Counted from the stretch's first letter, positions 14,373 to 23,198 are shown. The stretch: DNA of 32,813 nucleotides from Microbacteriaceae bacterium (GCA_030841285.1 JAVECW010000002.1:1-32813); one strand, 5' to 3'. Notes: generated from the letters alone by a model not told the origin. Translations and numbers: made by a program.

Positions 14373-15445
14373 CGCCCGGCCGTTCCGTGTGTTGCTTCGT
14401 TGACCACGGCGGGGGCCCCGCCGACCGTGGCGTGGTCGGGCCACGGCCCAAGCGTCGTGAGGTGCGGGCGCTCTTCCTGCGGAACGTCGTTGACCCGTTC
14501 GAGGACGAGGTCAATGAGCCCGGCAACGAACGCGGGGTGCACGGATGGCGTCGGCACGCGCACCGCGCGGATCCCGTGCCCGCCCGCGGTATCGACGGCC
14601 TCGTTGTCGAGGTCCCACATGACCTCCATGTGGTCGCTCACGAAGCCGAACGGCACGATGACGACGGCCGTCGTGTCGCCGGCAGCCGCGAGCTCGTCGA
14701 TCGCGTCGTTGATGTCTGGCTCGAGCCATGGCGTGGCCGGGTTTCCGCTGCGCGACTGGTAGACGAGCGACCACGGCAGGCCGGGCGCTGCGGCCTCGGA
14801 GATGACGTTCGCGACGGCCCGGTGCTGGGCGACGTACGCGCCGCCGTCGCCGAACTCCGGCCCGGATGCATCCGCGGCCGAGTTCGGGATCGAATGGGTC
14901 ACGAAGAGAACGTGAATGCCCTCGGTGCCGCCGTCACCGGCGAGCTGCGCGATCGCATCCCGAACCCCTTCGATGAATGGCGTCACGAACCCGGGGTGGT
15001 CGAAGAACTCACGTACCCGGTCGATCGACACCTCGTCGCCAAGACCGGTCGTCGCGAGTGCGCCCTCGAAGTCTTCGCGGTACTGGCCGACGCCCGAATA
15101 CGAGGTGTACGCGCTCGTGACGAGGCCGAGCAGGCGACGGTGGCCGGCCGCATGCGCTTCGCGCACGGCGTCGGGAAAATACGGCGCCCAGTTGCGGTTG
15201 CCCCAGTACACGGGCAGCTCGATCCCGCGCTTGGCCAGCTCGGCTTCGAGTGCCGCCTTGAGCGCGCGGTTCTGCGCGTTGATCGGGCTGACACCACCGA
15301 AATGACGGTAGTGGTGCGCGACCTCCTCGAGCCGCTCATCTGGGATGCCACGACCGGCCGTGACGTTACGCAGGAAGGGAATCACGTCATCCTGGCCCTC
15401 TGGTCCGCCGAAGCTGGAGAGCAGGATCGCGTCAAAGTGCGTCAC
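14369..15445 (-). CDS. hemH: Coproporphyrin III ferrochelatase (CpfC)
   Basis: The enzyme inserts ferrous iron into coproporphyrin III. The 358-residue product has the actinobacterial N-terminus LLSSFGGPEG, the catalytic histidine in VTHSIPNSA (His184) and the acidic partner in SDHMEVMWDLD (Glu274). Pathway assignment to the coproporphyrin branch rests on the adjacent hemQ rather than on this sequence alone. Unlike some actinobacterial ferrochelatases, which carry a [2Fe-2S] cluster on cysteines, this one has no cysteine at all and cannot hold that cluster. The start is GTG 15445, sharing one base with the hemQ stop (TAGTG). The stop overlaps hemC. Confidence 0.95.
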   Translation of the reverse strand: MTHFDAILLSSFGGPEGQDDVIPFLRNVTAGRGIPDERLEEVAHHYRHFGGVSPINAQNRALKAALEAELAKRGIELPVYWGNRNWAPYFPDAVREAHAAGHRRLLGLVTSAYTSYSGVGQYREDFEGALATTGLGDEVSIDRVREFFDHPGFVTPFIEGVRDAIAQLAGDGGTEGIHVLFVTHSIPNSAADASGPEFGDGGAYVAQHRAVANVISEAAAPGLPWSLVYQSRSGNPATPWLEPDINDAIDELAAAGDTTAVVIVPFGFVSDHMEVMWDLDNEAVDTAGGHGIRAVRVPTPSVHPAFVAGLIDLVLERVNDVPQEERPHLTTLGPWPDHATVGGAPAVVNEATHGTAGR

Positions 15446-16164
15446 TACTGCAGCACCTCCACGAGTTCCGCGGGAGCGATGCGGCGGCCCGTGAAGAACG
15501 GGACCTCCTCGCGCACGTGGCGGCGCGCATCCGTCTGGCGCAGGTCACGCATGACGTCGACGAGGTCGACGAGCTCGTCCGATTCGAGCGGCAGGATCCA
15601 CTCGTAGTCGCCGAGCCCGAAGGAGGCGACCGTGTTGGCGATCACAGAGCGGAACGAGGCACCCTTGCGGCCGTGCTCGGCGAGCATGCGCGAGCGCTCA
15701 TCCTCGGGCAACAGGTACCACTCGTAGCTGCGCACGAACGGGTAGACCGTGAGCCACCCTCGTGCCTCCACGCCGCGGAGGAATCCCGGCACATGACGCT
15801 TGTTGAACTCGGCGTCGCGGTGCACGCCCATGGCGTTCCACGTGGGCAGGAGCGCCTTGAGTAGTTGCGTGCGACGCAGCTGGCGGAGCGCCCATTGCAG
15901 GCCTTCGGCCTCCGGGCCATGGATCCAGATCATCACGTCGGAGTCGGCGCGCATGCCTGAAACGTCGTAGAGGCCCCGCGTGGTGACTCCCTGGAGTTCG
16001 ATGTCGGCAATCACGCCTTCGAGCTCGGAAACGGCGCGCGGAACATCCGTTCCATCAAGGTCATCTGGTCTGGCGGGGTCGCGGCGCAGCACGGCCCAGA
16101 GGGTAAAGCCGCTGGGGTTGTCGGTGGACGCGCTCACTCCCCCGTCGGGAATCGGGTTAGTCAT
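15445..16164 (-). CDS. hemQ: Coproheme decarboxylase (ChdC/HemQ, chlorite dismutase-like)
   Basis: HemQ removes two propionates from coproheme to give heme b, using hydrogen peroxide. The 239-residue protein has the chlorite dismutase fold pattern. Tyr141 in YPFVRSYEWYLLP matches the radical tyrosine of the family, His124 in FNKRHVPGFL lies 17 residues before it, the spacing reported for the distal histidine in actinobacterial enzymes, and His164 in AEHGRKG is the expected proximal heme ligand. Start ATG 16164 leaves a two-base gap after GAGG, so translation initiation may rely on a leaderless or coupled mode. It lies 56 bases after DUF3618 and overlaps hemH by one base. Confidence 0.94.
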   Translation of the reverse strand: MTNPIPDGGVSASTDNPSGFTLWAVLRRDPARPDDLDGTDVPRAVSELEGVIADIELQGVTTRGLYDVSGMRADSDVMIWIHGPEAEGLQWALRQLRRTQLLKALLPTWNAMGVHRDAEFNKRHVPGFLRGVEARGWLTVYPFVRSYEWYLLPEDERSRMLAEHGRKGASFRSVIANTVASFGLGDYEWILPLESDELVDLVDVMRDLRQTDARRHVREEVPFFTGRRIAPAELVEVLQ

Positions 16165-16220
16165 ACCTCACAGTCTCTCTTGCATCGAGGCGAGAGCCAA
16201 AAGCGCCGGGAGAATGCTTC

Positions 16221-16460
16221 CTATTTGCTGAGCATCCGCACGGCGACCCACACGCCACCGCCGATCACGACGGCGGCCCCGATGGCGATTCCGACGAGTG
16301 CGAGTGGGTTCTCGTCACGCACCGCGCGGACCTTGCGCCCGAGGCGATGCGCCGAGAGGCGCACTCGTCGCGGCACGTTGAGCTTGTGCTCGATCGCGTC
16401 GAGCGTCGCCGCGAGCTCGGCGCGTGCGTTGCGTGCTTCGGACCACGCTTCACTGGTCAT
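16221..16460 (-). CDS. DUF3618-family small membrane protein
   Basis: The 79-residue protein has an amphipathic N-terminal half (SEARNARAELAATLDAIEHKLNVP, the DUF3618 signature) followed by a basic linker and one transmembrane helix (about 52-74). The function is unknown; members sit beside holin-like and YtxH-like genes and are thought to be envelope proteins. ATG 16460 is chosen since AAGGGG lies ten bases upstream and the family starts there. It overlaps the upstream holin-like gene by 11 bases. It is embedded in the heme operon between hemY and hemQ. Confidence 0.8.
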   Translation of the reverse strand: MTSEAWSEARNARAELAATLDAIEHKLNVPRRVRLSAHRLGRKVRAVRDENPLALVGIAIGAAVVIGGGVWVAVRMLSK

Positions 16461-16863
16461 ATGCGCCCATCCCCTTAATCGCATCCGCGTCCTCCCGGAC
16501 GCTCACCATCGTCGACTTCGGCGCAAGCGACCCGACCCTCTTGAGCGCTTGCACGCCAATGAACACCAGGAGTCCGGCAAGCAAGAGCAGCACGACAAAG
16601 ACGATGAGCGCCGCGAGCCACGCAGGCAACACAAGCGCGAGCGCGAGCACGCCTGCCGCGATGAGCACAGCGAGTGCGAAGAAAGCCAACATCCCGGCGA
16701 CGACGAACATGCCTATGCCGACACCGGCATTCTTAGCCTTGGCCGCGAACTCGACCTTGGCCTGGGCGAGTTCGGCCTTGACGAGCGTCACCAGCAGACC
16801 GGGCAGGTCGGCGATCAGCTGGAACAGGGAACGCGATCTCTTCGGGGGACTCTCGTAGCTCAC
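16450..16863 (-). CDS. Phage-holin-family (DUF1469, Actinobacterial holin III-like) membrane protein
   Basis: This 137-residue protein begins with a basic segment, then SLFQLIADLPGLLVTLVKAELAQAKVE, an amphipathic region, and two long hydrophobic helices (about residues 50-78 and 82-108). The pattern is that of the phage holin family/DUF1469, whose members in actinobacterial chromosomes are housekeeping envelope proteins, not lysis proteins. I prefer GTG 16863, nine bases after AAGAGGAGG; a TTG at 16899 in the same frame overlaps the YtxH-like stop and would add 12 basic residues. It overlaps the DUF3618 gene by 11 bases. Confidence 0.78.
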   Translation of the reverse strand: MSYESPPKRSRSLFQLIADLPGLLVTLVKAELAQAKVEFAAKAKNAGVGIGMFVVAGMLAFFALAVLIAAGVLALALVLPAWLAALIVFVVLLLLAGLLVFIGVQALKRVGSLAPKSTMVSVREDADAIKGMGAYDQ

Positions 16864-16895
16864 GCTTCTCACCCTCCTCTTGATGCGGCCGTTAC

Positions 16896-17318
16896 TCAAG
16901 CGTCAGGTTCTGCCGCCGGTTTGGTCTTGGGTGCCGCATTCGCGGCCGGTTTCGCGGGTGACTTCGTCGCGGACTTAGCTGCGGGCTTCGCTGCGGTCTT
17001 CGCCGCGGTCTTCGCCGCAGGCTTCGTTCCGGATTTCGGCGCCGTCCTCGTCGTCGACGCGCTCCGCGAGGCTGCCTGCCGGCGCCCGCCGCTGAGCTGG
17101 GTGACGACTCTCTTGGCGCCATCAAACACCACGCCAGGCACGTCGCCGAGCGCCTCTGCCACGAAGTCCTCCACCTGGTGCACCTGCTTCTGAACCCCAG
17201 GGGAGTCCCACACCTTTGCCGCGGTCGACCTCATCTGGTCGTAACGCTTGCGGCCGGCGCGGGTACCGAGCACGTACCCCACGGCCAGTCCGGAAATGAA
17301 GAGAAGCTTTCCCCGCAT
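16896..17318 (-). CDS. YtxH-like membrane protein with Lys/Ala-rich (histone H1-like) tail
   Basis: The 140-residue protein starts with a short hydrophobic helix (GKLLFISGLAVGYVLGTRAG) and RKRYDQMR, which is the YtxH-like pattern, then a helical region with VHQVEDFVAEALGDVPG. The last 50-60 residues are repeats of the type AAKPAAK/TAAKTAAK, similar to histone H1-like tails, and would be intrinsically disordered and highly positive. The start ATG 17318 follows hemY by 14 bases. The tail could contact DNA, teichoic-type polymers or membranes; this is inference. It begins the run of three small envelope genes inside the heme operon. Confidence 0.75.
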   Translation of the reverse strand: MRGKLLFISGLAVGYVLGTRAGRKRYDQMRSTAAKVWDSPGVQKQVHQVEDFVAEALGDVPGVVFDGAKRVVTQLSGGRRQAASRSASTTRTAPKSGTKPAAKTAAKTAAKPAAKSATKSPAKPAANAAPKTKPAAEPDA

Positions 17319-17332
17319 GATGACCCCGTTCG

Positions 17333-19039
17333 TCAAAGATTCTCGGTCAGTGCTTTCCAGCGTAGTCCTCGAACCCGTTGGGCCGCCTCCCTCGCGTCCG
17401 GAATGACGGCGGCGAGGCCGGTGCCGCTTAGCCACCCACCGGTGACTTCCAATGCGGGGATCCCATCCACCCGGCTTCGAACCTCCTGGATCCGATCTCG
17501 TTCGCCCAGCGCCGCATATGGGAGCGCGTTCGTCCAGCGTGTTCGCGCGAAGCCGACCGCACTGGATGCCGCGAGCGGCATATTCAGGATCGTCGCGGCA
17601 TCCCGGAGCGCGAGCGCCTCGAACTCGGCATCGTCGAGCTCGAGGGTTTGGCTTGTCCGGCCGGCCCGGCCGTAGGAGAGCCGAAGCACGTGGCGGCCCG
17701 TGCCGGCGGCCTCGGCGAGCCAGCTCCACTTGGCCGTCGCGTGCGTGAGCGCCTTGGCGCCGACCGTTCCGGCGACTCCCTCCGCGGTCTCGGCGACGAG
17801 CACGCCCGTGCCGCGTGGAGCTCCATCGAGTTCCGGCGCATCGAGCACGAGGGTCGCAAGTTCGACGCTCGAAGCCTCCGGCCAATCCAGGTCGGCGAGG
17901 CTGAGCTGGTCCCCCTCCGCGTCGCGCAGGAGTGCCAGCGCGGACGCGGCCGGAACCGCAACGATGACAACGTCCGCATCGATCGTCTCCCCATCGGCAA
18001 GCTGCACGCGCCACGCGGGGGTCTCGCCATCGCCGGAATCGAGAGCGGCATCCGGAGCGAAGGCTGCGTCGGAATCGAGCGCGTCCTCGGGGGCGAAAGC
18101 TGCGTCGGAATCGAGCGCGTCGTCGGGAGCGGGCGCTGCGTCCGAATCGAGGGGCGCAACAGGAGTAGACCAGCGCTCGAGCCCGCGAACCGCGGTGCCC
18201 ACGCGGATCGTGCCACCGCGCGAGAGGAGCGATTCGACGAGCGCGTCGACGAGTCGAGACATCCCGCCGTCGAGCCCGCCGACCGCGCTTCCCGCCTGCG
18301 TTGCGCGACCGCGGAGTTCGCCGACCGCGCCGGAGAGCGAGCCCTGGCGCGTCAGCGCGGCATTGAGCCCCGGTGCGACGACGGCAAGGTCGAGGTCATC
18401 GGCCGGCGCGGAGTACACCCCGGATGCGACGGGACTCACCAGCCGATCGAGCACCGTGCGGCCCATGCGCTTGCGCACGAGCACGCCAAGGCTGCGCTCC
18501 TGGCCGATCGTGAGAACCGGCATGAGGCGGTCGAGGTACGCGCGCAGGGCGCCGGCCCAGCCGATCACCCGCACGACATCGGCAGCCAGGGGCGAGCTCG
18601 GGATGCCGAGCATGCCGGCCTTCGGCAGCGGAACCGTCGCATCCGGCAGGCGCAGCCACGCGCCAGCGGGGTTGGGTTGTACGACCGCGTCCGCGAGCCC
18701 GAGCTCCTCGATCAGAGCGGCCACGTGACCGCCGCGAGTGGCGAAACTCTCCGCACCCGAATCGAGTCGTATGCCCGCCACCTCATGGCGCCCGACGCAG
18801 CCGCCCACGGCATCCGCTGCTTCGATGACCGTGACTGCGAAACCCGGGCGAGCGCAATCCCGTGCTGCCACGAGGCCGGCGACGCCGCCGCCGATCACGA
18901 CCACGCGGGTCGGTGGCGCCTCCAGACCCCGCCGGGCGAGGGTGGCTGGGTCGGGCGCAGCAGAGCCGGAGGCAGCCGAACCGGAAACCGCAGTGCCAGC
19001 CGCCGCCGAGCGTGGCGCTGAAGGATCGGACGCCACCAT
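17333..19039 (-). CDS. hemY: Coproporphyrinogen III oxidase / protoporphyrinogen oxidase-type flavoprotein (CgoX)
   Basis: HemY is an FAD enzyme that oxidises coproporphyrinogen III to coproporphyrin III in organisms using HemQ. The protein is 568 residues, longer than the usual 450-480. It has a 44-residue Ala/Ser-rich N-terminal extension, then the dinucleotide-binding motif VVVIGGGVAGLVAAR (about 46-60), RLDSGAESFATRGG, SPVASGVYSAPADDL, GGLDGGMSRLVDAL and the C-terminal FAD contact EVTGGWLSGTGLAAVIPDA. A second insertion of about 40 residues (near 296-336) consists of 12-residue tandem repeats of the type ALDSDAAFAPDD. ATG 19039 comes one base after the hemE stop; no strong ribosome-binding site is seen, so coupling is likely. 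Confidence 0.92.
   Translation of the reverse strand: MVASDPSAPRSAAAGTAVSGSAASGSAAPDPATLARRGLEAPPTRVVVIGGGVAGLVAARDCARPGFAVTVIEAADAVGGCVGRHEVAGIRLDSGAESFATRGGHVAALIEELGLADAVVQPNPAGAWLRLPDATVPLPKAGMLGIPSSPLAADVVRVIGWAGALRAYLDRLMPVLTIGQERSLGVLVRKRMGRTVLDRLVSPVASGVYSAPADDLDLAVVAPGLNAALTRQGSLSGAVGELRGRATQAGSAVGGLDGGMSRLVDALVESLLSRGGTIRVGTAVRGLERWSTPVAPLDSDAAPAPDDALDSDAAFAPEDALDSDAAFAPDAALDSGDGETPAWRVQLADGETIDADVVIVAVPAASALALLRDAEGDQLSLADLDWPEASSVELATLVLDAPELDGAPRGTGVLVAETAEGVAGTVGAKALTHATAKWSWLAEAAGTGRHVLRLSYGRAGRTSQTLELDDAEFEALALRDAATILNMPLAASSAVGFARTRWTNALPYAALGERDRIQEVRSRVDGIPALEVTGGWLSGTGLAAVIPDAREAAQRVRGLRWKALTENL
18035..18157. repeat. In-frame tandem repeat, 36-bp unit, within hemY
   Basis: Units begin at 18035, 18071, 18107 and 18143 (last one partial), each starting with GGAATCGAG or CGAATCGAG on the plus strand. 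The period of 36 bp encodes 12 residues (ALDSDAAFAPDD type), so unit gain or loss keeps the reading frame. Units two and three differ at about five positions. It sits in the middle of the FAD enzyme. Confidence 0.85.
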
Positions 19040-19040
19040 C

Positions 19041-20159
19041 TCAGATTCCGTGCACGAACTCGACGAGACGGGTGAGGACGGCCGGGTCGGTCTCCGGCGG
19101 CACGCCGTGACCGAGGTTCAGCACGTGCGACGGCGCACTCTTTCCCCGCTCGAGCACGTCGAGCACGTGCGCTTCGAGCACGGGCCACGGAGCGTCGAGA
19201 ATTGCGGGGTCGATGTTGCCCTGCACGGGAACGGTGTGGCCGAGGCGACGGCTCGCCTCATCGAGCGGAATGCGGTAGTCAATGCCGACGACATCCGCGC
19301 CGACGTCGTGCATTGCGGTGAGCAGCTCGCCCGTGCCGACGCCGAAGTGCACGATCGGCACGCTGCGAACGCCGGCGGCGGCAACTGGATAGGCAAGGTC
19401 GCGCACGTGCGTCAGCGCGCGGGCGGATGCCGGAGCCGCGTACTGCTCGTAGTCATCGAGCGACAGCGCGCCCGCCCATGAATCGAAGAGCTGCGCGGCG
19501 CTGGCGCCAGCGAGGACCTGCGCGCGCAGGAACGCGCCCGTGACATCCGCGGTCCAATCCATGAGTGCGGCCCAGGCGGCCGGGTCGGCGTGCATCAGCG
19601 TGCGCGCGCGGATGTGATCCTTGGATGGGCCGCCCTCGACCAGGTACGCGGCAAGAGTAAAGGGGGCGCCGGCGAAGCCGATGAGGGGTGTGTCCCCTGC
19701 TCCGATGGTCTCGAGTTCGGTAACCGTGCGGCGCACGGCCTCGGCGATGGGGGCGAACACCGTGGCGTCAAGTGATGCGGGGTCGATCGACGTGAGCTCC
19801 GCGACATCAGCAGCTGTACGGATCGGCTTGCCGAGCACCGGGCCCTTGCCGGCGACGATGTCCACGTCCACGCCGGCCAGTCGCAACGGGATGACGATGT
19901 CGCTGAAGAAGATGGCCGCGTCGACGCCGTGCCTGCGCACGGGCTGCAACGTGATCTCGCTCGCGAGCTCGGGGTTGAGGCAGGCATCGAGCATCCGGGT
20001 ACCCACGCGAAGCTCCCGATACTCGGGAAGCGAGCGGCCGGCCTGGCGCATGAACCAGACGGGCGTGGTTTGCTGCCGGGCTCCCTGGTATGCCCGCACG
20101 AGACGAGACTCGGCGGTTCGGCCGGAGGAGAGCGGATGGGTATCGGGGAGGTTGTTCAC
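19041..20159 (-). CDS. hemE: Uroporphyrinogen decarboxylase
   Basis: HemE decarboxylates uroporphyrinogen III to coproporphyrinogen III. The 372-residue protein has the substrate-site signature [19 protein letters not shown] near residue 33, [36 protein letters not shown] and later [10 protein letters not shown] and [13 protein letters not shown], all family hallmarks. The start is GTG 20159; CAGAAT six bases before it is a poor -10, while no Shine-Dalgarno sequence is present. It is the first gene of the leftward operon hemE-hemY-small genes-hemQ-hemH-hemC-hemD and is divergent from hemA across 86 bases. Confidence 0.96.
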   Translation of the reverse strand: MNNLPDTHPLSSGRTAESRLVRAYQGARQQTTPVWFMRQAGRSLPEYRELRVGTRMLDACLNPELASEITLQPVRRHGVDAAIFFSDIVIPLRLAGVDVDIVAGKGPVLGKPIRTAADVAELTSIDPASLDATVFAPIAEAVRRTVTELETIGAGDTPLIGFAGAPFTLAAYLVEGGPSKDHIRARTLMHADPAAWAALMDWTADVTGAFLRAQVLAGASAAQLFDSWAGALSLDDYEQYAAPASARALTHVRDLAYPVAAAGVRSVPIVHFGVGTGELLTAMHDVGADVVGIDYRIPLDEASRRLGHTVPVQGNIDPAILDAPWPVLEAHVLDVLERGKSAPSHVLNLGHGVPPETDPAVLTRLVEFVHGI

Positions 20160-20170
20160 CGCTTGATTCT

Positions 20171-20181
20171 GTCAAATTGAC
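20171..20181. promoter_or_regulatory. Palindrome GTCAA-A-TTGAC in the hemE-hemA divergent gap
   Basis: An 11-base perfect dyad lies 11 bases before the hemE start codon and 64 before hemA. It would overlap the promoter region of the hemE operon, so a regulator bound here could affect the heme operon and possibly hemA. The short length makes chance occurrence possible. Confidence 0.35.
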
Positions 20182-20233
20182 CTGAGAAAACTGTCTTCTG
20201 GCTTCTCGAGCAACCGCAAGGAGCGGGCGGGCG

Positions 20234-20239
20234 TAGCAT
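20234..20239 (+). promoter_or_regulatory. Candidate -10 hexamer for leaderless hemA transcript
   Basis: TAGCAT is followed by six bases (TATCCG) and GTG 20246. No Shine-Dalgarno sequence lies in the gap; AAGGAG at 20218-20223 is too far (22 bases) to serve this start. No -35 consensus was found at 17 bp. Confidence 0.4.
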
Positions 20240-20245
20240 TATCCG

Positions 20246-21562
20246 GTGCTTCTGGGTTTCACTTCTAATCACCGAACAGCCGGCTTCGATCTCCTCGAAC
20301 GGCTGGAAAGACGCGCGCCCGATGTCAGTGCGGCGCTCACCGGGCATCCCGAGCTGGCCTGCGGAGTCGTGGTCCTCGCGACCTGCAACCGGTTCGAGAC
20401 GTACCTGGACATCGACGACTCACTCGTCACATCCCCGCACACGTCGATCAATACGGTCATGGATGCCATCAGTGCAGCAGCCGACATCGATGCGGAGGAG
20501 CTGCGCTCCTCGAGCACGATCCTGGACGACCAGACGGTCGCCGAACACCTCTTCGCCGTTTCGAGCGGTCTCGAGTCCGTCATCGTCGGCGAGGGCGAAA
20601 TCGCCGGCCAGGTGCGCAGGGCTCTCGAAGCGGCGCGCGCCGCTGGCACGGTGACCCCGAATCTCGAACGCCTGTTCCAGGTCGCCTCGCGCACGTCACG
20701 TGGCGTGAAGAATCGGACGGGTATCACGAGCAAGGGGCGTTCGATCGTGCGCCTGGCCCTCGACCTGGCCGAGAGCCGCATCACCGACTGGGCGGGCACC
20801 CGCGTGCTGTTGGTCGGCACGGGCGCATACGCCGGCGCAAGCCTTGCCGCACTCCGCGACCGTGGCGCGACGGACGTGCGCGTGTACTCCCCGTCTGGGC
20901 GGGCGGAGAAGTTCGCGACGGCGCATGCGATCGACCCGATTCCTGCTGGCGGTCTCGAGGCCGCGATCGCGGCATCCGATCTCGTTGTCACCTGCAGCGT
21001 CGCCCCGGACGTCATCCTCAGTCACGCGGTCGTCGCCGAGGCCACCACCCGGCCAGACGCCCTCGAGCGCCGGCTCATCATCGACCTGGGGCTCCCCCGC
21101 AACGTTGCGCAGAGCGTCGTGAGTATCGAAGGCGTCGAACTGCTCGACCTCGAGACCATCAGCATCCATGCACCGCTGGCCGAACTCACTGCGACGGCGG
21201 ATGCGCGCGCTATCGTCGGCGAGGCCGCCGCGGAGTTTGCCGCGCAAGCGGCCGAGCGCGAGGTCACCCCCGCGCTGGTCGCCCTGCGGGCGCATGTCTT
21301 CGACGTTCTGGATGCCGAAATCGAGCGCGCGCGCAGCCGCGGCGAATCAAGCGAGCAGACCGAGGCGGCGCTGCGGCACCTGGCCGGTGTGCTCCTGCAC
21401 ACTCCGTCAGTGCGCGCTCGTGAATTGGCCAGGGCGGGCGAGGCCGCGAGCTTCATCGCCGCGGCGAATACGCTCTTCGGCATCGAGATCGAGCCGGTCA
21501 CCGAGGTCGCTGAGCTCGCAGAGCTGCAGTCGGATCCGGCCGAGGAGCCAGCCGCTTCCTAG
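20246..21562 (+). CDS. hemA: Glutamyl-tRNA reductase
   Basis: HemA reduces glutamyl-tRNA(Glu) to glutamate-1-semialdehyde with NADPH, the first committed step of C5 heme synthesis. The 438-residue protein has the catalytic cysteine in [10 protein letters not shown] (Cys47), [17 protein letters not shown], the Rossmann motif [14 protein letters not shown] and [10 protein letters not shown]. The C-terminal dimerisation helix region carries [19 protein letters not shown]. The start is GTG 20246, giving [19 protein letters not shown] at the N-terminus. In this class HemA abundance and heme feedback commonly set flux, but no regulatory element specific to that is visible beyond the gap palindrome. 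Confidence 0.96.
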   Translation: MLLGFTSNHRTAGFDLLERLERRAPDVSAALTGHPELACGVVVLATCNRFETYLDIDDSLVTSPHTSINTVMDAISAAADIDAEELRSSSTILDDQTVAEHLFAVSSGLESVIVGEGEIAGQVRRALEAARAAGTVTPNLERLFQVASRTSRGVKNRTGITSKGRSIVRLALDLAESRITDWAGTRVLLVGTGAYAGASLAALRDRGATDVRVYSPSGRAEKFATAHAIDPIPAGGLEAAIAASDLVVTCSVAPDVILSHAVVAEATTRPDALERRLIIDLGLPRNVAQSVVSIEGVELLDLETISIHAPLAELTATADARAIVGEAAAEFAAQAAEREVTPALVALRAHVFDVLDAEIERARSRGESSEQTEAALRHLAGVLLHTPSVRARELARAGEAASFIAAANTLFGIEIEPVTEVAELAELQSDPAEEPAAS

Positions 21563-21584
21563 CGCTGCGCGAGTCCGCGCGAAT

Positions 21585-21603
21585 GGCCGCAAAGCTGGCG
21601 GCC
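21585..21603 (+). terminator. Hairpin after hemA
   Basis: GGCCGC (21585-21590) pairs with GCGGCC (21598-21603) around a seven-base loop, 22 bases after the hemA stop. A separate palindrome TTTGCGCAAA (21612-21621) follows. There is no T-tract, so termination is only suggested. The rest of the 149-base gap to glyS holds a short GCGCA/TGCGC stem (21681-21696) that could serve the convergent gene. Confidence 0.4.
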
Positions 21604-21711
21604 GTGCACCATTTGCGCAAACTCGCGGATGCGAGACTCGCCGATGCGCTCCCAGGCCGAGGTAGTGCGGTGGGTCGGACGCGCAAAACCCTGCGCCCCC
21701 GCCCGCAACGA

Positions 21712-23097
21712 CTACGCTCCGAGGAGCCGCTCCGCCAGGTAGCCACGCAGCGCGTCGAGCGACACGCGCTCCTGGCCCATAGTGTCCCGATCGCGCACCG
21801 TGACGGCCTTGTCCTCGAGGGAATCGAAGTCGATGGTGACGCAGAACGGCGTCCCGATCTCATCCTGCCGGCGGTACCGACGCCCGATCGCGCCCGCATC
21901 ATCGAAGTCGACGTTCCAGTACTGGCGCAGGTCGGCGGCCACCTCGCGCGCGAGCGGGGACAACGCCTCGTTGCGGCTGAGGGGAAGGATCGCGGCCTTG
22001 ACCGGCGCAAGGCGCGGGTCAAGCTTGAGCACGGTGCGCTTGTCGACGCCGCCCTTCGCGTTCGGCACTTCTTCCTCGTGGTATGCGTCGACGAGGAACG
22101 CCATGAGCGACCGCGTGAGGCCGGCCGCCGGCTCGATGACGTATGGCACCCAGCGAACGTTCCTGGTCTGGTCGAAGTAGCTCAAATCCTTGCCGGATGC
22201 GTTCGCGTGCGTCGTCAGGTCGAAGTCGGTGCGGTTCGCAACACCCTCGAGCTCACCGAACTCACTGCCGGTGAAGCCGAAGCGGTACTCGATGTCGACC
22301 GTGCGCTTGGAGTAGTGCGACAGCTTCTCCTTGGGGTGCTCGAACAGGCGCAGGTTCTCCGGATCGATTCCAAGACCGGTGTACCAGGCCCAGCGCTGAT
22401 CGATCCAGTACTGGTGCCAGGTCTCGTCAGTGCCCTCCTCGACGAAGAACTCCATCTCCATCTGCTCGAACTCCCGCGTGCGGAAGATGAAGTTTCCCGG
22501 CGTGATCTCGTTACGGAAGCTCTTGCCGATCTGGCCGATTCCGAACGGGGGCTTCATCCGGCTCGCCTGCAGCACGTTCGCGAAGTTCACGAAGATGCCC
22601 TGCGCGGTCTCCGGGCGCAGGTAGTGCAGCCCGGACTCGTCATCGAGTGGACCGAGATATGTCTTCAGCAGGCCGCTGAACGCCCTCGGCTCCGTCCAAG
22701 TGTGGCGGTTGCCGCAGTTGGGGCAGGCGATATCGTCAAGACCGTTCTCGGGGGCGCGTCCCTTCTTCTCCTCGAACTCCTCCTCGAGGTGATCGGCACG
22801 GAAACGCTTGTGGCAGTGCGTGCACTCGACCAACGGATCTGTGAACACCTCGACGTGACCGGATGCCTCCCAGACGCGCTTGGGCAGGATCACGCTCGAG
22901 TCCAGACCGACGACGTCTTCTCGGCTTGTAACCATGTAACGCCACCACTGCTTCTTGATGTTCTCCTTGAGCTCTACGCCCAGGGGCCCGTAGTCCCAGG
23001 AGGAGCGCGAGCCGCCGTAGATCTCACCCGCCTGGAAGACGAACCCGCGGTGACGGGCAAGGGCGATGACGGAATCAAGACGAGTGGGTGCGGCCAC
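21712..23097 (-). CDS. glyS: Glycyl-tRNA synthetase (alpha2, class II)
   Basis: The enzyme charges tRNA(Gly). The 461-residue protein is the homodimeric type, with class II motif 1 around [19 protein letters not shown], motif 2 in [20 protein letters not shown] and motif 3 in [14 protein letters not shown]. It also has a zinc-finger-like insert with two CXXC pairs (CTHC and CPNC). The C-terminal anticodon-binding domain is present ([25 protein letters not shown]). The start is GTG 23097, six bases after GGAG. It is convergent with hemA. Confidence 0.96.
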   Translation of the reverse strand: MAAPTRLDSVIALARHRGFVFQAGEIYGGSRSSWDYGPLGVELKENIKKQWWRYMVTSREDVVGLDSSVILPKRVWEASGHVEVFTDPLVECTHCHKRFRADHLEEEFEEKKGRAPENGLDDIACPNCGNRHTWTEPRAFSGLLKTYLGPLDDESGLHYLRPETAQGIFVNFANVLQASRMKPPFGIGQIGKSFRNEITPGNFIFRTREFEQMEMEFFVEEGTDETWHQYWIDQRWAWYTGLGIDPENLRLFEHPKEKLSHYSKRTVDIEYRFGFTGSEFGELEGVANRTDFDLTTHANASGKDLSYFDQTRNVRWVPYVIEPAAGLTRSLMAFLVDAYHEEEVPNAKGGVDKRTVLKLDPRLAPVKAAILPLSRNEALSPLAREVAADLRQYWNVDFDDAGAIGRRYRRQDEIGTPFCVTIDFDSLEDKAVTVRDRDTMGQERVSLDALRGYLAERLLGA

Positions 23098-23198
23098 GGC
23101 GGCTCCAATGGTGCGGGGATCCGGGCGAGCGCCCGGGTAAACGACAGAGCCCAGTTTACGGCGCGGAACACAGCCCTCGCGTCAGAGGCTCCCCCGCG

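Noticed and set aside
14273-15607. 444-codon plus-strand frame opposite hemC-hemH-hemQ
   Set aside because: It crosses three real genes with overlapping start/stop signals; no start context or domain.
16450-16863. Holin-family gene as evidence of a prophage
   Set aside because: No other phage gene is near; chromosomal DUF1469 proteins are common in actinobacteria and this one is inside a biosynthetic operon.
18035-18157. Tandem repeat as a CRISPR array
   Set aside because: Units are contiguous and diverged with no spacers, in frame within hemY, and no cas gene is present.
17648-19021. 457-codon plus-strand frame opposite hemY
   Set aside because: Composition is that of a complementary shadow (Arg/Ala/Glu rich), while hemY has full FAD motifs on the other strand.
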